DNA from: Elysia marginata | Lineage: Eukaryota; Mollusca; Gastropoda; Plakobranchidae | Direction of reading: 5' to 3' | NCBI GenBank assembly: GCA_019649035.1 | Contig: BMAT01003451.1 | Location: forward strand, 158,251 to 197,583 | DNA: 39,333 nt | Part shown: positions 25,507 through 37,302 of the stretch, in pieces | How positions within the stretch are numbered: position 1 is the first letter of the stretch | How the letters are laid out: each line of letters begins with the position of its first letter | Made by a program: the position numbers and the translations under genes | The notes under the pieces: generated by a model | What the model was told of the DNA's origin: nothing | Databases searched by the model: none | What the model saw: the letters and a program-made list of their open reading frames with translations, nothing else

Positions 25507-25508
<2 letters not shown>
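25474..25508 (-). repeat. Mariner right terminal inverted repeat
   Basis: Inverse of the left repeat, ending GAGCCCTCGTA at 25508. It lies on the 5' side of the transposase reading frame. Confidence 0.9.

Positions 25509-25577
<69 letters not shown>
25507..25577. repeat. (GATA)n array, right of mariner element
   Basis: About 17 near-perfect GATA units starting at the TA that ends the transposon. Confidence 0.95.
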
Positions 25578-25679
25578 GGAGATAGATGATTCGATAGAAA
25601 GGAATGTAGGTGATAGACACAGGAAGATAATTACGGTTTCGTAGTTAGAAGGAAAATTTTTTAATATGTGGTGGCGAAG

Positions 25680-25930
25680 AGCATAAAAGAGAGAGGGAGA
25701 TGGGAGGGACTGTAGCTCCTAAAGGGATTTAGACTTGTAAAAAATAACGTTACTAAAAAGTAGTGTTATATGACAAGAAAGCGGAGCGTTCTTTGAACAA
25801 AAAAAATATAAAAAGTATAAAGGTAGAGAATAAAGAGAGAAAGATGGGAGGCGAAGGAGAAATAAATTAAGAGAGGTATAAATAGAGAGAGAAAGAAAGA
25901 GGGAGGTAGAGAGAGAGGGGGGGGGGAGAG
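25680..25930. repeat. Purine-rich GA tract with G10 run
   Basis: Imperfect GA/GAAA-rich sequence ending in GA units and a run of about 10 G (25917-25926). Confidence 0.75.
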
Positions 25931-26109
25931 AAACATTTAACTACAAAGACAGCAGAATGAAAATAAGCTGAAAGTAAAGCAGAAAAACAGTAAAAATACT
26001 GGTGATCAAAGAAACAAACCTATCCGCGTCTGTCCCCATGTCTGACTTTTGTCTAGGGGTCTATATGTCACACACACATACACACCATCTCTTTATTTCT
26101 CTCTTTCCC

Positions 26110-26113
<4 letters not shown>

Positions 26114-26151
<38 letters not shown>
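26114..26151. repeat. (TC)n microsatellite
   Basis: About 19 TC units. Confidence 0.93.
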
Positions 26152-26155
<4 letters not shown>

Positions 26156-27705
26156 AATGCTCCATTATTTTGTTTAAATAACATCAACATAATAAGACCA
26201 TTTTGTTCATAAACTACCAGTACCGTCATTTCTTTTGTTTATCGCATCCTTTTTAGATAACAAACTTTTTGGCACGGTTGCGGTTGAGTTTGGTTTATAA
26301 TGGTGATGCAATGACATTTTGGCTGCATATTATAAAACATTCGGAATATAAATAAACCACGTGCGTAATACAGTTTTTGTGAATAGTTGGGATTTGGAGG
26401 CGAATTACGTTCCTAAAGAGTTGCATTGCTTTCGATTAATCCTCTCTTGTATATTGTGGTTTTGGTTTGGGGAACAAGGTAGATATTTATATCTTTACTT
26501 GTAACGCCCAGATTTGCATGATTTTTTGCTTATTTATCGAGGTTTAGCTTGTACAATTAACAACTATAACACCAAACAATTTTCATAGCTTGCACTTTAT
26601 CTGTACCCAAAATATTCAAATTCGAGGGCAAAGAAAATAATAATCTTTAGACGATTTTAATGAGATTAAATACAACCGAATTTCAAACATATATGCTAAC
26701 TTTCGGAAAGGGTGTTTTAATAGAAAAAGAATTTAAACAGTTGTATGATACATTATTTTACTTTTAATTTACATCTCACCGACAACTCATAACATAATCA
26801 GACACCAGAATAATGTGCTTTTCATAATTCTCGATATAAAAACAAACATTTTTTGCAAAACGATGATTTACAAAGAGACGTTTGAGCTAAGGGGGGGGGG
26901 GACTTTTCCGGGAAAAATATAATTTTACAACTTTTAAAATTTATAAAATTCATCAAAGTTAAAAAAAAAAACCTGAATAAAAATTTACATATAATTACGT
27001 GCGTTAATAAAACTCCACGACTATATTCAGTTCAACAGGACTCACTTATGTTTTGAAATTAAGAGTTACAGAAAAATATCTTTCTAATGAATTTATAAAG
27101 GAGGGCATACGGGTCTCTTCCAAAAAGATTGACTAGTACATTGTGTATTAAAAAAAGGTAAGAAAGGATTCTAACTTGCTTGCCAATGTTTTTGTTTAAC
27201 TTTTTTTTTTTGGTCAATGTTTAGAAGCTTGAATGAATTTATACTAAACAATAAGTTACAGTCTTTCAGAATCTCTAGTGGGATCAGGACCAATATTTAC
27301 TGATTGTGTTACTATGTGCAGATATTGCTCGTAGTTTTGACAAAACACGAGGGAGGGGGGGGACATAAATTTTTTTCATACAAAAAAAGAATTTTCACAT
27401 GTAGACATTTAGAGAGAGAGATAATCATCGCGAGAACATTCCGAGTAATGATTATTATTATTGTGAAATGTTTGGTTGGGAAAGTGTGTTCGGCTCTGCA
27501 GAGCCTGTTTCCATCTGTATTTGTGTGTGAGTGTGTGAGTGCCGATGGCTGTGCCAGCATAATGAGTTGCTGGCTGGCACTAAAGTGAGGGCAAACATGT
27601 AAGAATCGTGACTCCTCTCAGTTCAATCTAATTCATGCAACAAACAGTTGCCTTCATTTAAATGTCAAGAACGCAAATGTGGGTGTGTGTGCGTGTGTCA
27701 GACAC

Positions 27706-27706
<1 letters not shown>

Positions 27707-27736
<30 letters not shown>

Positions 27737-27766
27737 TAGAGAGGGAGAAAGAGAGAGAGAGAGGAG
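27707..27766. repeat. (GA)n microsatellite
   Basis: GA array with AAATA and GGGA breaks. Minus-strand Ser-Leu frames across it are artefacts. Confidence 0.9.
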
Positions 27767-28260
27767 ACATAAGCAGACTACAAAAAAGGACAAAGAGTAA
27801 CAAAACTTAAAGCTAAAAGGAGGGAAAAATAGAGAAAAGGTGTCGCGTAGAAATAGTTTAAAAGAATGTAAAAGTCTGGAGAAGAACAGAAGAGATGAAG
27901 TAGAAAGACAGACATAGACGAACTTATCAATACACAGTAAGAGACACAATGAAAGGGATGTAGAGAAATAAAAGACCAGTGGAATAGAAAGCGGAATAAA
28001 AGAAAAATAAACGGCAAAAAAATGAAAGGGGAGTAAGTGCAATAACTCTATTGAATCCGGAGAGCTCTTTTATCATTCGATATTAATTTTTTTTTAAATA
28101 AGAGAGACGCCATTACATAAAAAAATCAGAATGATGACGACCTTGATTTGGTATGCGTTGAGGTAGATGTTAAAACTCTAGTCTTTTAGAAGATGTCATA
28201 ACTACACTGAATGCAGCGAAAAAGAACCTGAAACCTTTCATTAAAAAAAATTTTTTTTTT

Positions 28261-28516
28261 ATACACTATATTATTCCCTTTCGGGAAATTTGTCTTCGTT
28301 ACTCAGCGTAACAGAGCAGCGCCACTAATGCCCCAGCAGACCAGCAGACCAGTGCATATGAAGCCTGTAGCTGGGAACCCATTTTACATGTGGGTGGACT
28401 GGAGAAAGTTAGGGTAAATTGCTTTCCCAAGGCAATTGCAACATGGCATGGTCGGGAATCGAACCCGCGACCTCCAGATCTCGAGTCCGACGCGCTAACC
28501 ACTCCGCCACGCTGCC
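28261..28516 (-). mobile_element. tRNA-derived SINE, family 1, best-preserved copy
   Basis: On the minus strand the head starts GGCAGCG with a perfect box A (TGGCGGAGTGG, 28499-28509 on plus) and box B (GGTTCGATTCC, 28455-28465 on plus). The anticodon-like loop CTCGAGA is the same as in the 11517 copy. The body keeps the 23 bases missing there and carries a 9-base duplication (GTCTGCTG repeat near 28328-28346). Near the 3' end two short perfect hairpins follow each other: GTTAC-GCTGA-GTAAC (28298-28312) and TTCCC-GAAA-GGGAA (28274-28287), the second closed by a GNRA-type tetraloop. It ends in a 10-base A run (28251-28260 on plus, read as T). Target-site duplication is not clear: only CATT is shared. 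Confidence 0.9.
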
Positions 28517-30129
28517 ATTGAATTAGAAAGCTTTACATACGCGCGCATACAATCTGAATTATATCGTGACAGACTTCTCGAAGAGGCATAATTTGCACTC
28601 AGCTCTACCAACAAAAGTTACCATCAACACTAAACTAACAAAGAAAGCACTGACTGTCAAACCCATTTGAGGCGAGTAATATAATATCAGACATACAAGG
28701 CTGCCATGGACCAGACTAAAATAATCAATCAAAACACAATCGTTTACCGTGTAAACATTATTAATTTTCTCACATATTATGGCAAAGGCATCTCACAGGG
28801 CGTTGTTACGAACGTTTACTTCGACAGCTCTAACACTGTAAAACTCCTCCTTCCTTTCTAACTCGTCATTTTCTCTTCCTCTCATAATTTGGCAGCATAC
28901 AAATTTTGATTTCGTAGCTTCGAATGACGGATACAGACAAAATTAATAAGGTACACGAACATGTGAGAATACACGCCTTAGCCGGGTCTAATTAGTAATG
29001 CAGCCTAATTAGTATCAAGACCTTTCACATCGTATCTTGTCTACGTGTCGAGACGCTCCTGCTTTTGCGTAGTAAATAACAAAAATTAATTCACATCATT
29101 GTATAACTTACCACACATTCTAGCAAAACCTTAGATTTTAAATTTACATCATTGTTTAACTTACAACTTATTCTAGCAAAACCTTGGGTTTCAGTGTCAT
29201 CGAAATCTGTTCAAGGGTGCAACTAAAGAATGAAGACTTATTCTACTACATTTCGAGATACACTTTCAAATCAAGATTAACCAGCCGCAGGAATAGATGT
29301 AATTTTAAGAATGTCAATGATACACCTTGTGGTATTCAGGAATAATACATTTTATCTTTAATCTAACAATTTGTGTATTGTAACTCTTGAACCTTCCATC
29401 ACCCGTTTAAGGAGACGCTGTCCGGTTCAAGAACTGTGAACCGAGTCGCACCATCGTTCTAGTTTGGAAACTGGACAGTCAACAAATTGAGGCTGGGCAA
29501 AACCTTCGAAATAGATAAGATTGGACCAGTAACTAGTTCAAGACAGATATCGAACTATAGAAAAGAATCTTTCATATGTCTCCTTTTTTCCTTCAACTCA
29601 CCTAAATAAAAAGATAACTAGCCTCAGACAACGTATGACGTGGAAGCTGATCCATCAGACAAAAAAAAAGAGGCTAATTAGAGTAAGTCACATAGCACCA
29701 TATTTCAAGGGTAAAGCACGTTTCTATTCTTGGGTAAAAGGCGAAGTGAAAATTGTACCTACTTACGTCATGACCTAAAATAACAAAACAACCATGACTG
29801 TGTCCTTCATGGAGAAAACACGTCGTGAAACGTTTTTCTTTTTCAAGGTCAGTAACAAGATCAAAATTATGGTCATCTGCAACTCAAACTGATTAAATAA
29901 AAAAAAAACGAGTGACTCTTTTAATGATCGTGTTTCTCATGTTGAAGACTATAATAACCATAGTTATGAAAAAAAAACTTGACCTGTAGGTAGCCCTTGG
30001 ATGTCTTTTAAGAGAAAGACGTTTTTAATTTATTTTTTTATAAGTTCACTGTAGGACACGAACGCGTGTAAAACTGGAATCTTCTCGAATTATTTTATGT
30101 GCCTCATTTACGATAATCATCTACCCCGC
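28517..30129. other. No gene recognised; includes a 53-bp tandem duplication
   Basis: AT-rich unique sequence with no recognisable coding domain. The tandem duplication is listed separately. Confidence 0.5.
29091..29195. repeat. Two-copy tandem repeat, 53-bp unit
   Basis: ACATCATTGT(A/T)TAACTTAC followed by ATTCTAGCAAAACCTT occurs starting at 29093 and again at 29146, with a few substitutions between copies. Confidence 0.88.
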
Positions 30130-30145
30130 ATCTCTCTCTCTTTCA

Positions 30146-30199
<54 letters not shown>

Positions 30200-30232
30200 T
30201 TCTTTCTCTCCCTCTCTCTCTCTTTCACTCTA
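30130..30232. repeat. (TC)n microsatellite with TTTC breaks
   Basis: About 100 bases of TC units broken by short T and C runs and two TTTCAC interruptions. Confidence 0.93.
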
Positions 30233-31459
30233 AATTTCAGAGCTTACACATCGAAGGGTAGAAGAACAAGGATAGGCTCTCTCCGTTTTCCCGTCCCCAG
30301 GAAAAAATATGATATCATGTAGCTAAAGATACAAAAGCCACACTGGCCCACATTTCAGCACTACAAACTGAGGATGGCGTAGTCTGTGTGAGTATCTTCC
30401 GATGTAAAGCATTGATGTCAGCATCGACCCGTGCGGTTCCTGCCTCTATTGAAACATGCCCAGGGCGACGATCAACACTGATTTATCTTCCATTCAGCGC
30501 TGTCTGCAGCCTCTCCATTTTTGTTCTTAAGTTTCTTTTCCCACTGGGTGTGTATACAAGTGGGCGGTAAATATCTAAATGAGATTTCATCGCGGCGTCT
30601 CCCGCCGTTGACTCGGCTACACAAGCCCTCATTGGTCTGAGCTGTAGTTAAATTTGATTACATCATTTCCCATCCGCTAACCTCGCCCGCCCTCGGGGTT
30701 TGTCGACGAGTTAGATGCGCGAGATCGCGAAATTCTTTTCTTCCAAGGAATTTGAAACCTTCAGCTTTTGCGTTTCTTGTTGTTAGAAATTTTCTCGTTA
30801 TAAACATCGTCGAAAATGACTTCGATATTTCTATCTTCACCATTTCATGAAAATTTGAAAAAAAATCTTTTGGAAATCGGTATTGAATGGCCAACTTGAG
30901 TTGGTTACTATAAATTTTTTTTTATTAAGTATACCTAAAAAAAACTTCTAACCATGACAAGCTGACGCGGCTGTTGAATAAATTGGTTGGCTTTATCGAT
31001 GCCACTGAAGGAGGAAATCTCTTAACGTAGGGCCTATTATTCTTTTTCATGATTATCAAATTCCTCGCTGTTGTAAATTGACATTTTTTTTTTAATCAAT
31101 AACATAGGCATACTAGTACTAATCTTTATCTGTTGTACATTAACTTATTAGCAATATCATCATCTTGACAAAGCACCGTTCTTTCACACAATGACACCTC
31201 CACCAGGAGGGAAAAAATTAATCTGTTGAAGGTGCAAGACTATGCAAAACCAAAAGAGCGAATGTTTTGAATGAATGTCTCGATTCCCTGGGGAACTCTC
31301 CCCCATCTGGGACCGGCACAGAGCTTTGGTTATGGCGAGATAGAGCGAGTTTTGATTCCCCATCGGACCAGCTCATTTCCGGGAGTCAACAGTTTTCACC
31401 TAGACAAACCCGCCTGTCTCGACTACAGACTGAACATTAGCGACTCAGTCTTGTGAACA

Positions 31460-31462
<3 letters not shown>
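30233..31462. other. No gene recognised; contains a CpG-dense segment
   Basis: 30588-30740 has about 17 CpG by eye, far denser than the rest of the window. Short open frames at 30388-30570, 30658-30894 and 31271-31456 carry no recognisable domain. A host exon or promoter here is possible but unsupported. Confidence 0.45.
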
Positions 31463-31557
<95 letters not shown>

Positions 31558-31598
31558 GTTTTTTTTTCTCTCTCTCTATCTCCTCCCTCTCTTTCTCA
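31463..31598. repeat. (TC)n microsatellite
   Basis: Long TC array with two C-rich breaks near 31510 and a T9-10 run near 31559. Confidence 0.94.
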
Positions 31599-32499
31599 CT
31601 GTACCCATATGCATAAAGAAAAGGGTGAGAAAACAAATCTCTGCCACACTTAATATCATTATATTGAGACTACAGTAACTAAATGAACCTTAGGTACAAA
31701 AACCTTCAAACTCCTGGTGTTCAAAAAATAATTTAAATGGAAAGAAAGAAGAAAGTTGGCCTTACTCATTTAAAAAGGTGCAGGTATAATAGACAGCTCG
31801 TCTTACCGCCAGTGCAACCGAGTCAGATATCGGGCATCCTTTTAAATGAAAATTGCAATTTACAAGTATATTCAATTCTCTTGTTTTCTAAATTTTAAAT
31901 TAAAAAAGTTCATTATCTTATCAACAAAGTTCTAAAACGCTCGCCAATAGTTAACGTTTGGAAGCTTGAAAAAAATGTATTGTTGAAAATGTCAACGCCT
32001 TGGAATGTGCAAATTGCGACACCCACTTGTTTGTACTGGTTGTGAGATATTTCATCATTGTTTTTGTGAATGTTGTTCTGGCCGAGACGGAAACAATGTC
32101 TTCTTGTAGAAGCATTTAATATATACATTCGACTTTACACAAATACAATGGTACCTTCTGAGGGTTATTTCTAGAATGTCTCTGGCAGTCTTGAACGGTT
32201 TCTTGTCTACCATCAACAATTAATTTTGGAAAAAAAACTTTGTTAGAGCACGATAAAAATTATCAAAAAATCTTATAAAAACAGCAGATACAGGAATATT
32301 ACGATATCATTTTATAAATATGCGTTTTTTGTAGATTTCTTTTTAGAATGTTCTTGTGCAACAACGTTCTCAATGATTAGTGCCCAGAAGCAATGACTAA
32401 TTTCTTTTTACAAACTCATATATAGTTATGTATTCCTAGACGGCTCTTGTTTTTCAATACCACAAAAAGTTGTTTTTTATTCAGAAGCTTCCTTACCAC
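31599..32499. other. No gene recognised
   Basis: AT-rich unique sequence. The minus-strand frame at 31913-32128 has no family resemblance. Confidence 0.5.
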
Positions 32500-32618
32500 A
32501 GCAACAACAGCAACAAAAAATAACAACAATAACAATAGTTATAACAATAAATCACATGTATATAGTTCATTTCCGTAATGCTGAATATTTTTATTATTAA
32601 TATTAATTATTGTTGTTA
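32500..32618. repeat. (AAC/CAA)n and (TTA)n low-complexity sequence
   Basis: Imperfect CAA units followed, after about 50 unique bases, by TTA/TTG units leading into the minisatellite. Confidence 0.75.
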
Positions 32619-32690
32619 TTGCTATTATTGTTATTATTGCTATTATTGTTGATATTGCTATTATTGTTGTCATTGCTATTATTGTTGTTA
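32619..32690. repeat. 18-bp minisatellite, four units
   Basis: Four contiguous 18-base units each begin TTGCTATTATTGTT and end in ATTA, GATA, GTCA or GTTA. The fixed 18-base phase shows a higher-order repeat grown from a TTA/TTG array. Confidence 0.92.
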
Positions 32691-32975
32691 TATTAGTAGT
32701 AGTGGTAGTGGTAGCACCAGCAAATCGACCGATCGAATGCGTAGACAGAAAGACGACAAGATCGGTTGCAAAGTTGGTAGGAGATATTATAACCATTATA
32801 TCATTATCGCCACGCAACCACCTATGCACACATTCAAAGATAAACAAGTCGGGTAGAGGATCATAAGATAAATAGCTCGAAACGTCATCGTCACCGAGAG
32901 CAAGTCTATTCAATGTGCGATGGTAAATTATAAAAGCCACTACATCGATATGAGGATATTATTTTGTACGGTGAA

Positions 32976-33242
32976 TGTCTTTTAAAAGTTGTTGTGATTT
33001 GATAATACTATTAGATTCATAGAAAGGTGTCTTTACAGACACGTGTAAAAAATAAATACAACTCTCAAAATCGTTGACGTTTTGTTTGTAAAGTATTCGT
33101 CTCTTTACAACTGTCTTTTAAAAATTGTTGTGGTTTGATAATACTATTAGATTCACGGAAAGGTGTCTTTACAGACACGTGTAAAAACAAATACAACTCT
33201 CAAAATCGTTGACGTTTTGTTTGTCAAGTACTCGTCTCTTAA
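32976..33242. repeat. Two-copy tandem duplication, 136-bp unit
   Basis: The first copy starts TGTCTTTTAAAAGTTGTTGT at 32976 and the second at 33112, with about 95% identity by eye. Each copy carries the inverted repeat GTGTCT-TTAC-AGACAC overlapping the 8-base palindrome ACACGTGT, which contains CACGTG. No coding frame spans it. Confidence 0.93.
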
Positions 33243-36200
33243 AAACTGAAAAGGACGCTGTATTATTGTGGAGCATTGTATCGTATCATGGAATAACAAA
33301 AAAAATGGAAAGCTACTAGCACTAAGCACATGGAATTAGTCTCTTGTCCACATAATAGCCGGTGTGCACTGAATATTGATTGAAGCAGTCTCCACAGCGA
33401 TGACAACTTAACGCGCCTGATTGAAATCATGTAAGAGGAGCTAGGGCGGCATCAAAACACATGGCGACCAATTAGAAAGAAACCCTGAGTGTCGAGTCTA
33501 TAGAGAGCTCTGCTTAAGTCAGCCTATAGTACATGTACGTGTCGAGCCTGGGCTAACGCAAACTTCACCAAGCGCGGAGACGGTGTGTGTCTACTTAATG
33601 CGACCAATCAATAGTTGTGAGTCCAGTGTAAAAAGTCTACTTACCCTACAACACTCTCAATAAAGCGAAACCTACCATACGCGACAAGCGAAATCTACCT
33701 TACACCACCAAATCAATAGCCTGTAAAACTGTAAACATTACTTGAAGTCCCGAAGGTAATACGAACAAGAGCATAGAATTAATTTGTTGCTATCTAGTGT
33801 TGTTTAATTAAACTGAATCTTCAATTCCGTACAACCGTTACCATGGTACCTGACAATCAATTCGGAGAGTTATCTGGTTCCAGCACTGTTTGAAAAACAC
33901 GGATGAAAGCTGGGAGAGTTCGTTTGCAACTAAAAGATTAAAACAAAAAGCAGCCGCCATACAGCAAACAATGACTTCTATCGGTTGAAACCTGATTGAT
34001 GACAAAACTCACGCTCTTCATACCGTGCTACAGAGAGTGCAAGTCTTACAGACCCATTAATATACCTTTAAAGTTTTTCGACTATCATCGATAAAGATAT
34101 GTATCGAACCTCCTAAAAGAGTTTCTACTATTAATTATGTATGTGTGTTTATAAATAATTTTATAAATAGGTTTACAGGCAAATACAAAATAGCAAAGTC
34201 CGTTGTCTTGCCATCTTATATCTCTCTTTCTCCACCTGCCTTACAATGTTTACAATGTGTCTTTTCTTGTTTATTTGCTCTGTCTGCCTGTTTGTCTGTC
34301 TGTATTACTTCTCTAGTTCTATTTTTTGTAAGTTTTGTATTATCTTCCTGATGCGAAAACAGAGTTTAAAAAGCCACTATCTATATCGTCCTAATAAGCA
34401 CTATCGGACTATATATTTTTAGCAAAACAAAGACAAAAAGCCCAGTTTGCCTCGTCATATTTTCAAATGATGATTATCGCTCATGTACCGATGAATACAG
34501 ACACCGCCTTCTTCTATTATTTATACGCGGTATTAGGTTGGCGCCCAGTGAAAGGCAGTGTATAAAGGTTTCCTTTCTGAGCAGTAATGGCAAACATGAA
34601 TAATTAAGCATATTGCGACAGAAAAACCGATATTTTTGCAAACTAAATTTGATTCGGAAAAAGTTCGTTCAAAAAGATTGAGTCTGATTAAGCATATGCA
34701 AACTATTTATGGTGATATCAAGGCGAAAAGGCATGGCTGTGGTTTGAGTAAGAGGGAGGGTTGAGGCGGGGGTTGTAGCAGTGGTTTTTAGGTTGTTGAA
34801 GCTTGGGCAAACAGGTGTAGAAAAACTAGTCACAGCAACTTGATCATTATACTTTTGCAAAACTTTTTAGTGTTGCTGGGTTAAAAGCAAATAATTACTT
34901 CGTATAAGCGAATCACAGTAAAACACCTTACTGAAATCGAAGAGAAACGGGAGCTTTTTTTTAGATATATTCTTTTATTTCAACACTTTCAATGATCGCT
35001 TAAATTTTGTCAAGAGGTAACTTCTAAATTGCCAAAGAATGATTTAAAAAACACACAAAGCATCAAATTAGCCGACACAAGTCACACCTTCAGGGAACTT
35101 GGATGAAGTTTCTAGATCTATGCAAATCTTTACATCTGACACATGTGAACTCGGGCCTTTCAGTACTAATTATACAAAACTATAAACAGCCATCACTTTA
35201 GAGGAATTTAGCTTACGTTGACTTGCTAATTCTTGGGTAAAGAGGTGCATTAGCTTTTAAAAATATCTTTGTGCACTTGGTGTAGGTCTTGCCAATGTTA
35301 GCTGATTTGACATTGATGAATAAGGCCCATAAATTGCACGATGCTTTAGAAGAATAGTTGCACGACAATTTTTAAACTTTAGACAATATTAAAAAAACGT
35401 TATGTATTTTGTCGATTTTAGTAGGTTAATTAGGATGATCTAAACTTAAAATTGATAACGATGTCAAAGGAATGATTAGAATTTAAGATTAGTCGATGTC
35501 GCCCCCTTCTTGTGATTTACACTGTCTTGAATATATCTGATAAAGCAAGAAATTTTTAATAAGGAGAATTTTGTTCGAAAAAATCTGGAAATTTTCTAAG
35601 AAAGTGGTTTATTAAGCTTACGATTACACGATTTATAGTAGAATCACAACCATTGAACGTACTTTTAGGTCTTAGAGTTCATCAATGCTTTGGAATAAGA
35701 TAAGACAAATGCCTTTCAGGACAGTCAGAGAAACTTGATCTCGAAGGGAAAGCCTCAAAAGAAATTGCTGTCAATAATTGAAAGATGTTGATCCGGATTA
35801 TGCGACTAATTAATGGATTTCTGTTGCGAAGTATCTCAACAAAATTGAGGTTTTAGTCGCGACTTGTACGCAAACACGAAAACATATGTATTGCAAACTC
35901 GAAAAGAGAAATATTTTTAAAAAAGATAAAGAAAACCAAAAAAAAAAAAATCCACAAAAATAGTAAACAAGTAAACGTGAAGAAATTTAATTGTGTTTGA
36001 TAAACGGCATTGCAGCATTGTCCCGGTTAAATATAATGTGAAAAAGATTGTGGTTGAGACATAAAACTGGCAGAAACGGGTACGAAAGGCCAATGCACGA
36101 AAGGTGTCCATTTGGTATGAGGGATCTAAAGACTCTAAGATAAATAAACATTTTTCGGGTAAAAAAGATTGAACTTAGCTTCCGCTTTAACAGCTGCGAC

Positions 36201-37052
36201 CTTCCACTTAGAAAATACGCCAGTCAGTGGTTTGGGACCAGGTGAACTGTTTTGTTTTTTTTTTTTTTGACGAATTTCAAAGCTAAACGCGACAAGCGTG
36301 AGCTTATGATTCCCAGTGAAATAATTATAAAAAGTGGTTGTGTTTCTGGTTTTTTTTCATTGAAGTTTATGTAAAACCACGAGATCCTTCATCTGACCAA
36401 TAGACAGAATAGGTTATAAAACGAGCTGCAATTCTTTTGAAGTTTGGTATTGATATGTATGTCTTTTTTTGCCCTATAAACATCACATATAATGATGTAA
36501 ACAGAAAACTAAATGCAACAATCAGAGAATTTTACAAACCAATTTTGTTCAGACAAATACTTATTTCTTTAATCTCCTGTTGTGTTCAATGGTGAATTAG
36601 GGAGAGAAGAGCATGAAACTTTAAAAAACTGGGTTACGTATTGGGACCAAAAAAGAGAACGGAAAAACATTATAGCTGAAGTTCGGTCGGTATTTTTTAT
36701 ATCATCTCAATTATCATAACAGGAGAAAGAAAACGTTGGCAAGACGACGGAGAGAATTTTAATCTAGAAAGAGCGGCCACAAAGACGAGAATACTTGCCT
36801 GATCATGTCTTCTCTCGCCCTACTCATTCAGATAGATAGGGTAAAGGAAATTGCAATAGACCTCACTGCCTCTCTCCAACCTTTCTCTCCATCTTTTTTT
36901 CCCTTGTCCTTCTGCTCTACTTTTTACTGCCTTTCCATACATATACGAGTACATCCGTACATGTGAGTTTGCATTAAATATCTCTAAATTGTCTGACAAA
37001 AATTTTCGGTCAGTATGCCCATCTTTTGCGTTGCAATTCACTATTTTACAAT
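33243..37052. other. No gene recognised; AT-rich unique sequence
   Basis: A small two-copy 23-bp repeat lies at 33662-33707. Otherwise no repeats with clear ends, no tRNA boxes and no coding domain. Short frames such as 34145-34351 and 36820-37119 look like composition artefacts. Confidence 0.5.
33662..33707. repeat. Two-copy 23-bp tandem repeat
   Basis: GCGAAACCTACCATAC (33665) and GCGAAATCTACCTTAC (33688) lie 23 bases apart with similar joints. A weaker third match (TCTACTTACCCTAC) lies just upstream, near 33637. Confidence 0.7.
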
Positions 37053-37302
37053 CATTTTTGTTATGCTTTGTGGGCCCAAACTTCTTCAGTTTTTTTTGTT
37101 TGTTTTTTGTTCCAAGCATACTTCTTATTCAATCCCGTAAGACCTATTTGCGACCCTGTGTTCACAAACATTCTCTGTTTTTAAAGTAGCGGGCAAAGTT
37201 TTTTTTAGTCATACATTCATTTTTGTTACCCTTTGTTCACAGCCATTTCTTTTTTTACGTGGCAAGCACACTTTTATTTAACCTTTTAAAACTCGTTGCG
37301 AT
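37053..37302. repeat. Degenerate tandem array, about 75-90-bp period
   Basis: CATTTTTGTTA(TG/CC)CTTTGT occurs at 37053 and 37218. CC(C)TGTGTTCACAAACATTC at 37154 matches CCCTTTGTTCACAGCCATTT at 37229. AAGCATACTTCTTATTCAA near 37117 matches AAGCACACTTTTATTTAA near 37264. Together they indicate about three diverged copies. Confidence 0.65.

Larger units (their letters stand above)
24210..25508 (-). mobile_element. Mariner-type (Tc1/mariner) transposon, interior in assembly gap
   Basis: The left end TACGAGGGCTCTT...TAACCGAAAAATGCC (24210-24244) and the complement of the right end (25474-25508) agree at 32 of 35 positions, including the outer 13 bases. Both ends abut TA, the target of this superfamily, and the right side continues straight into GATA units. 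Total length with the gap as written is 1,299 bases, the usual size of a full mariner element. The minus strand next to the right end encodes the transposase N-terminus (see 25184-25368). The readable coding part is broken, so this copy is probably non-autonomous or dead. Confidence 0.9.
25931..28242. other. No gene recognised; AT-rich with simple repeats
   Basis: Holds the TC array at 26114-26151, a run of 11 G (26891-26901), a G-rich tract near 27350-27362 and a GA array at 27707-27766. No coding domain or element ends seen. Confidence 0.5.

Noticed and set aside
25317..25517. 66-codon plus-strand open frame
   Set aside because: It is antisense to the mariner transposase start and right inverted repeat.
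28441..28516. Possible functional tRNA gene with anticodon CGA
   Set aside because: The promoter boxes and anticodon-like loop are good, but the acceptor ends pair poorly (about 4 bases) and the sequence continues into a SINE body shared with other copies.
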